A stretch of 64,000 nucleotides of DNA from positions 3,596,001 through 3,660,000 of the forward strand of contig BPGE01000001.1 of NCBI GenBank assembly GCA_026002875.1. The letters are read 5' to 3'. A program made the position numbers and the translations under genes. Each line of letters starts with the position of its first letter. Position 1 is the stretch's first letter. This stretch comes from Bryobacteraceae bacterium. GTDB taxonomy: Bacteria; Acidobacteriota; Terriglobia; Bryobacterales; Bryobacteraceae. This document shows positions 24,872-35,337 of this stretch, in pieces. The notes beneath the pieces were generated by a model. That model was given only the letters and a program-made list of their open reading frames with translations. It did no database searches and was not told where the DNA came from.

Positions 24872-26563
24872 ATGACCGCCCGACTCCTCGCCTCCCTGTG
24901 CATCGCCTGCCTCCTCGCGCAGTCGCAGAACCTGACGCCCGAGCAGCGCGCCGCCGACCTGAAGATGCTCGCCGCTCTCTACGCCAAGCAGTACGGGCCC
25001 TACGAGTGGAAGCGGGACGTCATCGGATTCGACCTGTATGACCTGCGCCCGTGGCTGGAACGGGCCGAGCGCGTCCAGGACGACATCGAGTTCATGAACC
25101 TGCTGGTGGAGTACGTGGCCAGCCTCGATGACGCGCACGATGTCGTCAGCTTCCCGTTCACTTTCTCGGCCACGCTCGGATTCACGGCCGATCTCTATGA
25201 CGGGCGCGCCCTGGTTGATTCGATCAACCGCGGCGCTCTGCCTTCTTCCAGGTACCCCATCGCCATCGGCGACGAACTTGTGAGCGTGGACGGCGTCTCT
25301 GTGGAAGAGTGGATCGGGAGGCTCTGGAAGTACTCGATTGCCGCCAATCCGCGCTCGACGGCGCGCAACGCGGTGGCGCGGATCACGACGCGGCCGCAAT
25401 CGCGCATCCCGTGGGCGTTCCGGCTCGGAGATACGGCGGAGGTAGTGATCCGGCATGCGAACGGCGAGGAGCGCACGTACACGATTCCGTGGATCAAGAC
25501 CGGCGTGCCCGTCACCGAGGGCGGGCCGGTGCCCTCTCCTTTCGGCCGGGCCGCGGGGCAGCCCCGCGCGGCCTCGCTGCTCGAATACGAGGACAGCCTG
25601 CAGCCGTGGCAGAGGCCGGTGGCCGAGCTGCTGGAAGCGCGCATCGACGAGCTCAGCATGGCCGTCATCAACCCCGGCCTGCGGCCCATTTTCTCGATGC
25701 CTGCGGGCTTCCAGACACGTCTGGCCGGCAACGCCTCGACCGACAGCTTCTTCAGCGGCTGGTGGCAGGCCGATGACCTGCGCATCGGCTTCATCCGGAT
25801 TCCGAACTTCAGCCCTTCGCTGGGCACAACGGCGGCGCTGCAGCAGTTCGACCGCGAGATCGCCTGGATGGAGGAGAACACCGACGGCCTGGTCATCGAC
25901 GTCATGCGCAACCCGGGTGGCAGCGTGCTGTATGTCGAGAACCTGTGCCAGCGGCTGATTCCGGTTCTGTTCCGCGCCATCGGCTTCGAGCTGCGTCCGA
26001 CGGCCTCCGAAGTGGCCAGCTTTGGGGCCACGCTGGAATTGGCCCGCCGCTCGAATCTGCCGGACTACATGATTGCGGGCTACGAGGCGCGCTACAACGA
26101 TGTTCTGACGGCCTACCGCGAGAACCGCGGGCGCACGGGCGCCATCTCTCTGACGCAGCACTCGCTGTGGCTGGAGCCGGCGCGCACGGTGTACACGAAG
26201 CCGATCGTCGTCCTGATCGACGAATTCTCCGCCTCCGGCGGCGACGCGTTTCCGGCCACGCTGCAGGACAACCAGCGGGCGCTGCTCGTCGGCATGCGCA
26301 CCATGGGCGCCGGCGGCAACGTCGTGGACCGCAACGGAACCTGGTACGCCGAGGCGTCGACGCGCGTCACGCGTTCGCTGATGCACCGCCGGTACGAGAT
26401 CGTCACCCCCGAGTTCCCGTCCACTCCCTATGTGGAGAACGTCGGCGTGCGGCCCGACGTCGAGCTCGACTACATGACGCGGGAGAATCTGCTGCAGAAC
26501 GGCCGTCCCTTTGTCGAGGCGTTCACCGCGGTCACGGTGGATTACATCCGGCGCAGCCGCTGA
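24872..26563 (+). CDS. S41 family (C-terminal processing/tricorn-like) peptidase, exported
   Basis: The 563-residue protein has a signal peptide (ARLLASLCIACLLAQSQ), an N-terminal helical part, a PDZ-like domain (about residues 105-215; IAIGDELVSVDG) and the S41 core (about 290-520), with GLVIDVMRNPGGSV and the catalytic serine region VVLIDEFSASGGDAF (Ser453/455). It should cleave proteins in the periplasm. TACACT (24860-24865) lies six bases before the ATG and no Shine-Dalgarno is present, suggesting a leaderless mRNA. It follows the receptor terminator directly. Its last 22 bases overlap the end of the convergent radical SAM gene. Confidence 0.87.
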   Translation: MTARLLASLCIACLLAQSQNLTPEQRAADLKMLAALYAKQYGPYEWKRDVIGFDLYDLRPWLERAERVQDDIEFMNLLVEYVASLDDAHDVVSFPFTFSATLGFTADLYDGRALVDSINRGALPSSRYPIAIGDELVSVDGVSVEEWIGRLWKYSIAANPRSTARNAVARITTRPQSRIPWAFRLGDTAEVVIRHANGEERTYTIPWIKTGVPVTEGGPVPSPFGRAAGQPRAASLLEYEDSLQPWQRPVAELLEARIDELSMAVINPGLRPIFSMPAGFQTRLAGNASTDSFFSGWWQADDLRIGFIRIPNFSPSLGTTAALQQFDREIAWMEENTDGLVIDVMRNPGGSVLYVENLCQRLIPVLFRAIGFELRPTASEVASFGATLELARRSNLPDYMIAGYEARYNDVLTAYRENRGRTGAISLTQHSLWLEPARTVYTKPIVVLIDEFSASGGDAFPATLQDNQRALLVGMRTMGAGGNVVDRNGTWYAEASTRVTRSLMHRRYEIVTPEFPSTPYVENVGVRPDVELDYMTRENLLQNGRPFVEAFTAVTVDYIRRSR

Positions 26564-27726
26564 GCGGTTTCTTCCGCCGCGGCCAGCCGGCGCGAAGGCC
26601 GCAGCAGAGCGGCCGTCTGGCGGCGCAGCCAGTCCGCCAGAGGATGGCGGAAAAACAGCCAGTAGACGAAATGCAGAAACCACGGCGAGCGGCCGCGGCG
26701 CAAGATCAGCTCCTCCAGCATCTCCTTCGGGCGGCGGCGGACTTCGTCGAGCATCGCCGTCTGCCGCACGCAGGAGATGGTGCAGAAATCCGAACAGGGC
26801 TTCGGCCGGGCGCCTTCCCGGCGCAGATCCTCTTCCGTGTACCGCTCCAGAGGGATGCCAGGCGAGCCGCGCTGTTGCGAGCAGTAGTGCACCAGCCCGT
26901 CCTCGCACACATAGAGGAACCGTCCGCCCGCGGGGCAATGCCAGGGCGCGGGGCGCCCCAGTGCCAGCTCGCGCTGGAAGCGGTCGAAGTGGGTGAAGCT
27001 GTAGACGGAATCGTTGAGCCTCGTGATCTCCTCGAAGACGCGCAGGCTCGCTCCGTCCAGCGGGCGCGCCTGCCCGCGGTCATCGTGGATCAGACCCAGT
27101 GTCGAATGAAAGCCGAGCTGGCGTGCGCGCTTCGTGATGGCGAGAGCGTCTTCCGGGCTTCGTACGCCGCTGCCGAGCACACAGTTGATGGTGACGGCGA
27201 AGCGGGCCCGGCGGCGGAGCCACTCGAGTTTGCGCTCGAGCACGCGCAGGCTTTTCATGGAGACTTCATCGGGTTCGACGTTGTCGATGCTGATCTGGAG
27301 GTAGTCGAGTTCGGCGCGGTTCAGGCGCTCGATGCGCTCCGGGCCAAGCAGGTAGCCGTTGGTGATGACCGTGGCCATGCGTCCGGCGCGGCGGACGTGG
27401 CGGACCAGCGTTTCCAGCTCCGGGTGCAGGAGCGGTTCGCCGCCGCTGAAGGTGATGATTGAAGCACCGAGTTCGATGAGGCGGTCCAGGCGGCGGAGCA
27501 TGACCTCCGTGGGGACGGGGGCGGAAGTCCGGTCGAATTCGTTGCAGTACGCGCAGGAAAGATTGCAGCGGCGGATCGGGATGATCTGCACGAGCACCGG
27601 GTGGTGCGGGCTGGCCATGGCCCGGGCGAAGACTTCCGCCTCGCGCAGCTTCAGCAGGGCTTTGCGCATGGCAACGTTCGCGGGACGCACGGCGCGCGCG
27701 GAACGCGCGGAGCGCCTTTTTCTCAT
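26542..27726 (-). CDS. Radical SAM protein with SPASM-like C-terminal cysteines
   Basis: The 394-residue protein has the radical SAM motif C-x3-C-x2-C in RCNLSCAYCNEF, then the SAM-binding FSGGEPLLHPEL, and a C-terminal region with additional cysteines (HCPAGG, YVCEDG, YCSQQRG, CSDFCTISC) that could bind auxiliary clusters, as in SPASM/twitch proteins. Such enzymes modify peptides or proteins or act in cofactor synthesis; the reaction is unknown. It starts 34 bases behind hoxH on the same strand, so co-transcription with the hydrogenase is likely. A hydrogenase-specific role is speculation. The start (ATG 27726) is chosen for context; no clear ribosome site is seen. Confidence 0.8.
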   Translation of the reverse strand: MRKRRSARSARAVRPANVAMRKALLKLREAEVFARAMASPHHPVLVQIIPIRRCNLSCAYCNEFDRTSAPVPTEVMLRRLDRLIELGASIITFSGGEPLLHPELETLVRHVRRAGRMATVITNGYLLGPERIERLNRAELDYLQISIDNVEPDEVSMKSLRVLERKLEWLRRRARFAVTINCVLGSGVRSPEDALAITKRARQLGFHSTLGLIHDDRGQARPLDGASLRVFEEITRLNDSVYSFTHFDRFQRELALGRPAPWHCPAGGRFLYVCEDGLVHYCSQQRGSPGIPLERYTEEDLRREGARPKPCSDFCTISCVRQTAMLDEVRRRPKEMLEELILRRGRSPWFLHFVYWLFFRHPLADWLRRQTAALLRPSRRLAAAEETAQRLRRM

Positions 27727-27760
27727 GGACGCGGACAGCGGCCGGCCGGTTGCGGCCGAC

Positions 27761-29188
27761 TCAGCCGGCCCGGCCGTAACGCGCCAGCAATTGGCCGGAG
27801 CGGCGGCGGATTTCGAAAAGCAGGGGCCAGCGCCCGGCGGCGTGCGTGGCGCAGGACAGGCAGGGATCGAAGCAGCGGATGGCCGCCTCCACGCGGTTGA
27901 GCGCGCCTTCGGTGACGCGGTCCGGATGGACAAAGCGTTTTGCGGCCTGCGTCACCGCAAGGTTCATGGCGAGGTTGTTCTGTCCGGTGGCGATGAGGAG
28001 GTTGGCGCGCCGCACCAGGCCGTCGTCGTCCACCTCGTAGTGGTGGAAGAGCGTGCCGCGCGGGGCCTCGCAGGCGCCAATGCCGATGTTGTGGTTCTGC
28101 CCGGCGCGGGCGCGGACCTGTTTGCCGAGAAGGGCCTCGTCGGAGGCGATCTCCTCGATGCGCTCCACGGCGTGCAGCATCTCGATCAGACGCGCCCAGT
28201 GGTAGTAGAACGTGGCGCAGACGGCGCCGCTGCCGCGCTGGCGGAACTCCCGCAATTCGCGGTCCGCCTCGGGCGTGCCTGTGGCGCGGCAGACGTTGAG
28301 CCGCGCCAGCGGCCCCACGCGGTACATGCCTCCGGGATAGCCGAGCGGCTTGTAGTAGGGGAACTTCATGTAGGTCCACTCTTCGGAAGCTTCGCCGATG
28401 AAGGTGTGGTAGCGCTGCGGATCGAGGCCGTCGGCCACGATGTTGCCTTCGCCGTCGACGAAGCGGAGCAGCCCGTCGTAGAGTTCGAGATCTCCCTGGC
28501 GGTTCACCATGCCCATGAACAGCGAGGGGAAGTTGCCAAGATGGGCGATCTCTTCGGGGAATTCGTCGGCGATTCTCTTGAAGCGCTCCAGAGCCATGCG
28601 GACCGACTCCCTGGCCTCGGGAATCCACTCGCGGATGCGGTCCGCGTCCTCTCGCTCGAGCGCGCGCGTCATGCCGCCAGGGGCGCTGAACGGAGGGTGG
28701 ATGCGGCGTCCGCCCAGCATCTCGATGACGGTCTGTCCGAACTGGCGCAGCCGGACGCCGCGCCGCACGAGCTCCGGCTCCGCCTCGGCGAGGCCGAGCA
28801 CATGGCGGCGGGCCGGGTCGCTGTCGAACCCCAGCAGGAGATCGGGGCTGGAGAGGTAGAAGAAGCTGAGCGCGTGCGACTGCAGGTGCTGGGCGTAGTT
28901 CATCAGCCGCCGCTGCAGCTGCGCCGCCAATGGAGGCGTGACGCCGAGCAGCGCGTCCCCGGCCCGCGAGCCCGCCAGCACATGGCTCACCGGACAGATG
29001 CCGCACGTGCGCGCCATCAGGCCGGGCATCTCGTGGAACGGGCGTCCCTGGGCGAATTTCTCGAAGCCGCGCAGTTCGACGACATGGAACTGCGCGCTCT
29101 CCACTTCGCCCGCGCCATCCACGTAGATGGAGATCTTGGCGTGCCCCTCGATGCGCGTCACAGGATCGATGAGAATGCGCCGCAGCAT
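27761..29188 (-). CDS. hoxH: NAD-reducing NiFe hydrogenase large subunit HoxH
   Basis: The 475-residue protein carries both Ni-binding motifs: R60-TCGIC-PVSH69 and DPCLSCATH (441-449). A 26-residue tail follows the last His, so the precursor needs a HoxW-type endopeptidase, which is not encoded here. Group 3d signature features include the N-terminal DPVTRIEGHAKI. It forms the H2-activating dimer with HoxY and exchanges electrons with NAD(H) via HoxEFU. The ATG shares one base with the hoxY stop (TAATG). Confidence 0.95.
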   Translation of the reverse strand: MLRRILIDPVTRIEGHAKISIYVDGAGEVESAQFHVVELRGFEKFAQGRPFHEMPGLMARTCGICPVSHVLAGSRAGDALLGVTPPLAAQLQRRLMNYAQHLQSHALSFFYLSSPDLLLGFDSDPARRHVLGLAEAEPELVRRGVRLRQFGQTVIEMLGGRRIHPPFSAPGGMTRALEREDADRIREWIPEARESVRMALERFKRIADEFPEEIAHLGNFPSLFMGMVNRQGDLELYDGLLRFVDGEGNIVADGLDPQRYHTFIGEASEEWTYMKFPYYKPLGYPGGMYRVGPLARLNVCRATGTPEADRELREFRQRGSGAVCATFYYHWARLIEMLHAVERIEEIASDEALLGKQVRARAGQNHNIGIGACEAPRGTLFHHYEVDDDGLVRRANLLIATGQNNLAMNLAVTQAAKRFVHPDRVTEGALNRVEAAIRCFDPCLSCATHAAGRWPLLFEIRRRSGQLLARYGRAG

Positions 29189-29721
29189 TATCCGAACCTC
29201 CGCCCTCCCATCTCCGGGCGCCGCCCGTCGAGCAACGCCGAGAGCAGCTCGTAAATCGCGTCCGCGTCCGGCGGGCAACCGGGAAGGAACACATCCACCG
29301 GAACGACTTCGTGCACGGGGCGCACGCGGCCAAGCAGCTTCGGAACCACCGCATTGCCCGCGGGCACGCCTTTTACGACGGAGCTGCTGGCCTGGTAGGC
29401 CTCGTTGAGCACCTCCTCGATGCCGTATGCGTTGCGCATGGCCGGCACGTTGCCGGTGACTGCGCAGTCGCCAAAGCTGACCAGCAGCTTCGTGTGCGCG
29501 CGGATGTGGCGGATGTGGGCCAGGTGGTCTTCGTTGGCGACCGCGCCCTCCACCAGCGTGACGTCCGCTTCCGGAAAGTCTTTCAGGTCCGTGAGCGGGG
29601 AGGCCATCAGCTCGATGCGCCCCGCCAGAGCGAGCAAACGCTCGTCCATGTCGAGCAGCGACATGTGGCAGCCGGAGCAGCCTCCCAGCCACGCAGTCGC
29701 GACACGCAGTTTTCGGTTCAC
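29188..29721 (-). CDS. hoxY: NiFe hydrogenase small subunit HoxY
   Basis: The small subunit is 177 residues and binds the proximal [4Fe-4S] cluster through cysteines in [20 protein letters not shown] and FLPGCPPD. It has no signal peptide, as expected for a cytoplasmic group 3d enzyme. The start is GTG 29721, inside a GTGA overlap with the hoxU stop; another GTG six bases upstream is possible. It is coupled on both sides with hoxU and hoxH. Confidence 0.93.
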   Translation of the reverse strand: MNRKLRVATAWLGGCSGCHMSLLDMDERLLALAGRIELMASPLTDLKDFPEADVTLVEGAVANEDHLAHIRHIRAHTKLLVSFGDCAVTGNVPAMRNAYGIEEVLNEAYQASSSVVKGVPAGNAVVPKLLGRVRPVHEVVPVDVFLPGCPPDADAIYELLSALLDGRRPEMGGRRFG

Positions 29722-30434
29722 CGGATCCACTGCCGTTTCTCCCGCGCCGTGACGATGTACTTCAGAAACCCGCGGTCCTTGCGCATCTCGGCCACCGATT
29801 TGCCTTTGGAGAACAGCGCTCCGGTGGGACAGACCTGCACGCACTTGCCGCAGGAGGTGCAGGTGTCGGATTCGCCCCAGGGCTCGCCAAGGTCGGTGAT
29901 GATCGCCGAGTGGGCGCCGCGCCCGGAGACGTCCTTGGTGTGCGCGCCCTCCACTTCGTCGCAGACGCGCACGCACCGCGTGCAGAGGATGCACCGGTTG
30001 TGGTCCATGCCGAAACGCTCGTGGCTGGTGTCGACGCCGAGACGCGGGAAGCGGTAGCGGAGCCGGACGTGATCGACGCCGAGTTCGGCGGCCAGGTCCT
30101 GCAGCTCGCAGGCGCCGTTCATCACGCATACGGAGCAGACGTGATTGCGTTCGGCCAGGAGAAGCTCGACGATCATGCGCCGGTGCTCTTTCAGCCGGTC
30201 CGTGGCCGTGCGGACGACCATGCCTTCTTCTACAGGCGTGAGGCAGGCGGCGGCCAGCTTCTTCCAGCCTTCCACCTCGACCAGGCAGAGCCGACAGGCG
30301 CCGACATCGGACAGCCCGCCGACGTGGCACAGCCGGGGAATGCGGATGCCGTTCTCCCAGGCGACAGTGAAGATCGTTTCGCCGGCGCGGCCTGTGACGG
30401 CCCGTCCGTCGATTTCCAGGGTCTTGACGCTCAT
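29718..30434 (-). CDS. hoxU: Diaphorase subunit HoxU (NuoG-like FeS protein)
   Basis: The 238 residues include an N-terminal [2Fe-2S] ferredoxin domain ([18 protein letters not shown]), the NuoG-type His/Cys [4Fe-4S] site ([18 protein letters not shown]) and a two-cluster ferredoxin domain ([13 protein letters not shown] and [12 protein letters not shown]). It carries electrons between HoxF and HoxY. The ATG at 30434 overlaps the hoxF stop (ATGA). Length and order of sites match HoxU of Hox hydrogenases. Confidence 0.94.
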   Translation of the reverse strand: MSVKTLEIDGRAVTGRAGETIFTVAWENGIRIPRLCHVGGLSDVGACRLCLVEVEGWKKLAAACLTPVEEGMVVRTATDRLKEHRRMIVELLLAERNHVCSVCVMNGACELQDLAAELGVDHVRLRYRFPRLGVDTSHERFGMDHNRCILCTRCVRVCDEVEGAHTKDVSGRGAHSAIITDLGEPWGESDTCTSCGKCVQVCPTGALFSKGKSVAEMRKDRGFLKYIVTAREKRQWIR

Positions 30435-32059
30435 GACTCGCCTCCGGCAGCGGCGGGTTTCGGCTGCACGAGTTGCTCGTACTCGTGGCGGAAATATTTC
30501 AGAGTGCTCAGGACGGGATTCGGCGCCGTCTGGCCGAGCCCGCAGAGGCTGGTTTCGCGCAGAACCACGCACAGCCGCTCGAGCATTTCAATGTCGTCCG
30601 GCGCGCCCTCGCCCTGCAGGATGCGGGTAAGGATGTCGTGCATCTGCACGGTGCCGGCGCGGCAGGGGATGCACTTGCCGCAGGACTCGTCCATGCAGAA
30701 TTCCATGAAGAAGCGCGCCACGTCGACCATCGACGACGCCTGGTCCATTACGATGAGCCCGCCGGATCCCATGATGGAGCCGATCGCCGCCAGCGATTCG
30801 TAGTCGACCGGCGTATCGAGATATTCGGCCGGAATGCAGCCGCCCGAAGGCCCGCCGGTCTGGGCCGCCTTGAAGCCGCCCCCGCCGGGTACGCCGCCGC
30901 CGATGTCGAAGATGATTTCGCGCAGCGGAATGCCCATGGGCACTTCGATCAGGCCCGTGTTGGCGATCTTGCCCGCCAGCGCGAACACCTTGGTGCCTTT
31001 GCTCGCGCCGGAGCCGATGGAGGCGAACCACTCGCCGCCATTGAGCAGGATCGGCGCGACGTTGGCGAACGTCTCGACGTTGTTGATCAGCGTCGGCTGC
31101 CCCCACAATCCGGATTCGGGCGGGTAGGGAGGACGCTGGCGCGGCTGCCCGCGGCGGCCTTCGATCGACGCGATCAGCGCCGTCTCCTCGCCGCAGACGA
31201 AAGCGCCCGCCCCGATGCGCAAGTCGATGCGGAACTGGAAGGACTCGTCGAACACGCGGCTGCCCAGCAGCCGCTCGCGCTCCGCCTGCCGGATAGCCGC
31301 CTGCAGCCGCTGGATGGCCAGCGCGTATTCGCCCCGGACGTAGATGTAGCCCTGCTGCGCGCCCACCGCGTAGCCGGCGATGGCCATGCCTTCCAGCACC
31401 AGATGCGGATCGCCCTCGAGGATGCTGCGGTCCATGAAAGCGCCGGGGTCGCCCTCGTCGGCATTGCAGACGACGTATTTCGGCGTGGCGCTCTGCTTGG
31501 CCACCAGCTCCCACTTGAGCGCCGTGGGATAGCCGGCGCCGCCGCGGCCGCGCAGGCCGCTTTTGCGGATTTCGGCGATCACTTCCTCCGGCGTCATTTC
31601 GGCCAGCGCCCGGCCCAGCGCCTGATAGCCGCCAGCGGCGATGTAGTCGTTCAGCCGCTCGGGATCCACCTCACCGCTGTGGGCCAGCACGATCTTCTTC
31701 TGCTTCGTGAAAAACGGCGCGGAGGTGTCAATGCGCTTGACGCCGAGCCTGGCGTACGCTGCCGGCGCTTCGGAGACAAGCGCCGCCGCGTCTTCTGCGT
31801 CTACGTTGCCGTACAGGGCGCCGTCGTCGGAGGTACGCACCAGAGGCCCCCGGCTGCACAGCCCCATGCAGCCGGTTCCGCATACCTCCATCTCCGCCTC
31901 CTTGCCCTCCGCCTGGATCTCGGCGGCCACGGCCTTGCGCACGGATTCCGCGCCGCAGGACATGCAGCCGGCCGCCGTGCAGCACAGAATCCGCCGCTTC
32001 AGCTTCCGCTGCCGTTCCCGTTCGCTTTCCTGCCGCTCGATGAGTTCGTCCAGTGTCAT
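30431..32059 (-). CDS. hoxF: Diaphorase subunit HoxF (NuoF-like, NADH/FMN)
   Basis: The 542 residues begin with a thioredoxin-like [2Fe-2S] domain ([10 protein letters not shown] and [13 protein letters not shown], residues about 25-75), followed by the NuoF core with the FMN/NADH sites ([33 protein letters not shown]) and a C-terminal [4Fe-4S] site ([16 protein letters not shown]). This is where NAD(H) reacts. The frame is open further upstream over hoxE, but ATG 32059 with its ATGA overlap to the hoxE stop is the natural start. Confidence 0.95.
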   Translation of the reverse strand: MTLDELIERQESERERQRKLKRRILCCTAAGCMSCGAESVRKAVAAEIQAEGKEAEMEVCGTGCMGLCSRGPLVRTSDDGALYGNVDAEDAAALVSEAPAAYARLGVKRIDTSAPFFTKQKKIVLAHSGEVDPERLNDYIAAGGYQALGRALAEMTPEEVIAEIRKSGLRGRGGAGYPTALKWELVAKQSATPKYVVCNADEGDPGAFMDRSILEGDPHLVLEGMAIAGYAVGAQQGYIYVRGEYALAIQRLQAAIRQAERERLLGSRVFDESFQFRIDLRIGAGAFVCGEETALIASIEGRRGQPRQRPPYPPESGLWGQPTLINNVETFANVAPILLNGGEWFASIGSGASKGTKVFALAGKIANTGLIEVPMGIPLREIIFDIGGGVPGGGGFKAAQTGGPSGGCIPAEYLDTPVDYESLAAIGSIMGSGGLIVMDQASSMVDVARFFMEFCMDESCGKCIPCRAGTVQMHDILTRILQGEGAPDDIEMLERLCVVLRETSLCGLGQTAPNPVLSTLKYFRHEYEQLVQPKPAAAGGES

Positions 32060-32550
32060 GACACGCCGATCCTGTCCAGCTCCTCGTTCAGCTGCTTCTC
32101 TGTCACGCGGGCCAGAATCCGGCCGTCGTAAATCACCGCCGGCGCCAGCCCGCAGGAACCGATGCACCGCGCCGCCTGCACGCTCACTTTTCCGTCCGGG
32201 CTCGTGCATCCGGCCTTGGCGCAGCGCCGCTCCAGCACGTTCAGCAGCTCCTGCGCTCCCGCCACGTAGCAGGCCGTGCCCGTGCAGACCTGGAAGAAAT
32301 GCTCTCCTTTCGGCTGCAGCGAGAAGAAGTGATAGAACGTCGCCACGCCGTAAACCCGGCTTGGCGGCAGCTTCAGCTTGCGCGCCACCTTCTTCAGAAG
32401 CTCCGGCGGAAGAAAGCCGTAAAGCTCCTGTGCGGCGTGCAGAACCTCGATCAGCGCATCGCCCGAATAGTTGTGGCGGGACATGGCGCGCTCGAGCATC
32501 TTTTCGCGGTTGTCGCGGACGGAATCGGGAGCTGCAGTGGTCGCGGGCAT
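32056..32550 (-). CDS. hoxE: Hox hydrogenase subunit HoxE (NuoE-like)
   Basis: The 164-residue thioredoxin-like protein binds one [2Fe-2S] cluster through CTGTAC and CIGSCG, and has the NuoE helical start ([27 protein letters not shown]). It is the first gene of hoxEFUYH. The ATG is preceded at seven bases by GAATAT on the minus strand and lacks a Shine-Dalgarno. Presence of hoxE makes this the five-subunit type seen in cyanobacteria and others. Confidence 0.94.
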   Translation of the reverse strand: MPATTAAPDSVRDNREKMLERAMSRHNYSGDALIEVLHAAQELYGFLPPELLKKVARKLKLPPSRVYGVATFYHFFSLQPKGEHFFQVCTGTACYVAGAQELLNVLERRCAKAGCTSPDGKVSVQAARCIGSCGLAPAVIYDGRILARVTEKQLNEELDRIGVS

Positions 32551-32573
32551 ATTGCGGATATTCAGACCTTAGT

Positions 32574-32612
32574 GTATCAAATTTGAAGCCGGATTCCAAT
32601 ACGTTTTGATAC
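32574..32612. promoter_or_regulatory. Dyad symmetry in the hoxE upstream region
   Basis: GTATCAAA (32574-32581) and TTTGATAC (32605-32612) are perfect inverted repeats 23 bases apart, and TCAAATTTGA (32577-32586) is itself a palindrome. A second imperfect pair, GCCGGATTCC (32588-32597) and GGAATCGGC (32613-32621), is interleaved. The region separates the hoxE start from the end of the rraA-like gene and may bind a regulator of the hydrogenase operon. Confidence 0.4.
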
Positions 32613-32639
32613 GGAATCGGCGGATTCCGCCCGCCGCGG

Positions 32640-33449
32640 TCACTTCACCGTGTGATCCAGCGGCCGGCCGGTTTTCTCATACAGGCTGCGGCGCGCCTTC
32701 TTGTCGCCCTCGAGAATCCTGCGCGCGGCGGCCGCCACCAGGTCCGCTTTCGCGCGCGGCACCACCACCACGCCGTCGCTGTCCGCGACGACGATGTCGC
32801 CTGGCATCACGAGCACGCCTCCCACGGTCACCGGCTGGTTGTAGCTCTCCACCCAGACGCGCCCCGGATTGATGCCGCGCGTGTACTGCCGCTGGTAGAT
32901 GGGAATGCGCTGCAGGATGTTTTCATCCGAGTCGCGGCAGCCGCCGCTCGTGACAATGCCGCGCATGCCGCGCGAGAACCAGTTGAGCGCGTTGTTGGAG
33001 CCGCAGAAGCCGGAGTCGTGCGTGCCCTGAGCGTCGATCACGAGAATCGCGCCGGGGCTGAGCCAGCGGGCGAACTCTTCGGGCGTCTTCTGGCTGTACC
33101 ACTGGCCCTCCCATTTGGCGAACTCGTCGTGGCTGGGGAAGTCGGGCGTGCGCGCCTGCGCCGGCACGATGCGCAGCGTCACGGCGAAGCCCGTGATGCG
33201 GTGTTTGAACTCTTTCTCGTCGCGCCACATGGGGAGGATGTCGGGCGACATGATCATGACGTTGGCCAGCCCCGCGATGTCGAGACCGTCGTTGACGTCG
33301 GCCACGCGCAGCCCGTCGAACAGCTTCAGCAGACGCGCGTTTTCCTGCGCGTCAAACGGCTGGACGGGGATGTACTGTTTCGTGAACGGCGGCTGGGTCT
33401 GTCCGAGCAGGGCGAGGGGCAGCAGGAATGTCAGGAGCTTGCGGGTCAT
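32640..33449 (-). CDS. RraA-family protein with signal peptide
   Basis: The 269-residue protein starts with an export signal ([16 protein letters not shown]) and continues as an RraA/HMG-aldolase-like fold: [51 protein letters not shown] (GxxG...RD metal and substrate site) and [17 protein letters not shown]. Relatives either inhibit RNase E or are metal-dependent aldolases/decarboxylases; an exported form with about 60 extra residues is more consistent with an enzyme. A Shine-Dalgarno AAGGAT lies upstream. It faces away from gap and ends 90 bases before hoxE begins on the same strand. Confidence 0.78.
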   Translation of the reverse strand: MTRKLLTFLLPLALLGQTQPPFTKQYIPVQPFDAQENARLLKLFDGLRVADVNDGLDIAGLANVMIMSPDILPMWRDEKEFKHRITGFAVTLRIVPAQARTPDFPSHDEFAKWEGQWYSQKTPEEFARWLSPGAILVIDAQGTHDSGFCGSNNALNWFSRGMRGIVTSGGCRDSDENILQRIPIYQRQYTRGINPGRVWVESYNQPVTVGGVLVMPGDIVVADSDGVVVVPRAKADLVAAAARRILEGDKKARRSLYEKTGRPLDHTVK

Positions 33450-33518
33450 TTCGTGATCCTTCCGTCTGATATCCTGATAGGGAGCACTTCATTCTACTTC
33501 CAGAGAGGATACTCCTGA

Positions 33519-34526
<1,008 letters not shown>

Positions 34527-34551
34527 TTCTCTTCTCCTTCCGGCTGCCTTC

Positions 34552-34588
34552 CGGAGCCCCGCCGGCGCGAGCCGCGCGGGGCTCCGGC
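34552..34588 (+). terminator. Hairpin terminator after gap
   Basis: Arms CCGGAGCCCCGC (34552-34563) and GCGGGGCTCCGG (34577-34588) pair perfectly over 12 bases, with an inner CGGC/GCCG stem around a GCGA loop. Only a short T-rich tail (CGTTTCT) follows. Confidence 0.75.
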
Positions 34589-34623
34589 GTTTCTGGCGGA
34601 AGCGTCATGGTAGACTCGCGGCG

Positions 34624-35337
34624 ATGATTGCGGAAGCGGCAGGCCTGCTGCTGGGCGCGGCGGGCGTCCTGGCCTACGGCGCGCGCGGGCGGTCTGCGCA
34701 ACTGTTCTGCCCCTCCGTCTGGCGCGGCCCGGAAGCGCGGCGCGCCATTGCGCTCACTTTCGACGACGGCCCCAGCGAGTCCACGCTGGATCTGTTGAGC
34801 CTGCTGCACACCTACGGCGTCCGCGCCACGTTTTTCCAGCTGGGCCACCACGCCCGCCGCCTGCCCCGCGTGGTGCGCCGCTGCGTCGAGGAGGGACACG
34901 AGCTCGGCAACCACTCGGACCGGCACCACGGATTCTGGCTGCGTTCGCCGCAGTTCATCCGCGACGAGATCGAGCGGGCTCAGGAGTCGATCGCCCGCGT
35001 GGCCGGCGCGGCCCCGAAATGGTTCCGCGCCCCGTACGGAGTGCGCTGGTTCGGCATGCGCGGCGTTCTTCGCCAGCTGGGCCTGACGCACGCAGCCTGG
35101 ACGGTGCTGGCGCGCGATTATGCGCTCGACGCCGAAGGCATCGCGAAGCACGTCGCTCCGCGCGTGCGTCCTGGCGCGATTCTCTGCTTTCATGACGGCC
35201 GCGAAATGCGCCATCATCCGGACATCTCGCCCACGCTCGCCGCGCTCGAGCGCCTGTTGCCGCAGTGGATCGAGCAGGGTTACCGCTTCGTGACTCTGAG
35301 CGAACTTTTCCCGCCGGGAGGCCAGGCGCGGCAGTGA
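34624..35337 (+). CDS. Polysaccharide deacetylase (NodB domain)
   Basis: The 237-residue protein has a short hydrophobic N-terminus (EAAGLLLGAAGVLAYG, probably a membrane anchor) and a NodB domain: motif 1 TFDDGPSEST with the catalytic Asp pair, motif 2 HELGNHSDRHHG with metal His residues, motif 3 RAPYG, and late motifs LDAEGI and ILCFHDG. Such enzymes remove N- or O-acetyl groups from glycans. TAGACT (34611-34616) is seven bases before the ATG and there is no ribosome site. The stop overlaps the MFS gene start as GTGA. Confidence 0.88.
   Translation: MIAEAAGLLLGAAGVLAYGARGRSAQLFCPSVWRGPEARRAIALTFDDGPSESTLDLLSLLHTYGVRATFFQLGHHARRLPRVVRRCVEEGHELGNHSDRHHGFWLRSPQFIRDEIERAQESIARVAGAAPKWFRAPYGVRWFGMRGVLRQLGLTHAAWTVLARDYALDAEGIAKHVAPRVRPGAILCFHDGREMRHHPDISPTLAALERLLPQWIEQGYRFVTLSELFPPGGQARQ

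Noticed and set aside
30473-32131. 552-codon plus-strand frame across hoxF
   Set aside because: It lies antisense to hoxF; composition reflects codon bias only.
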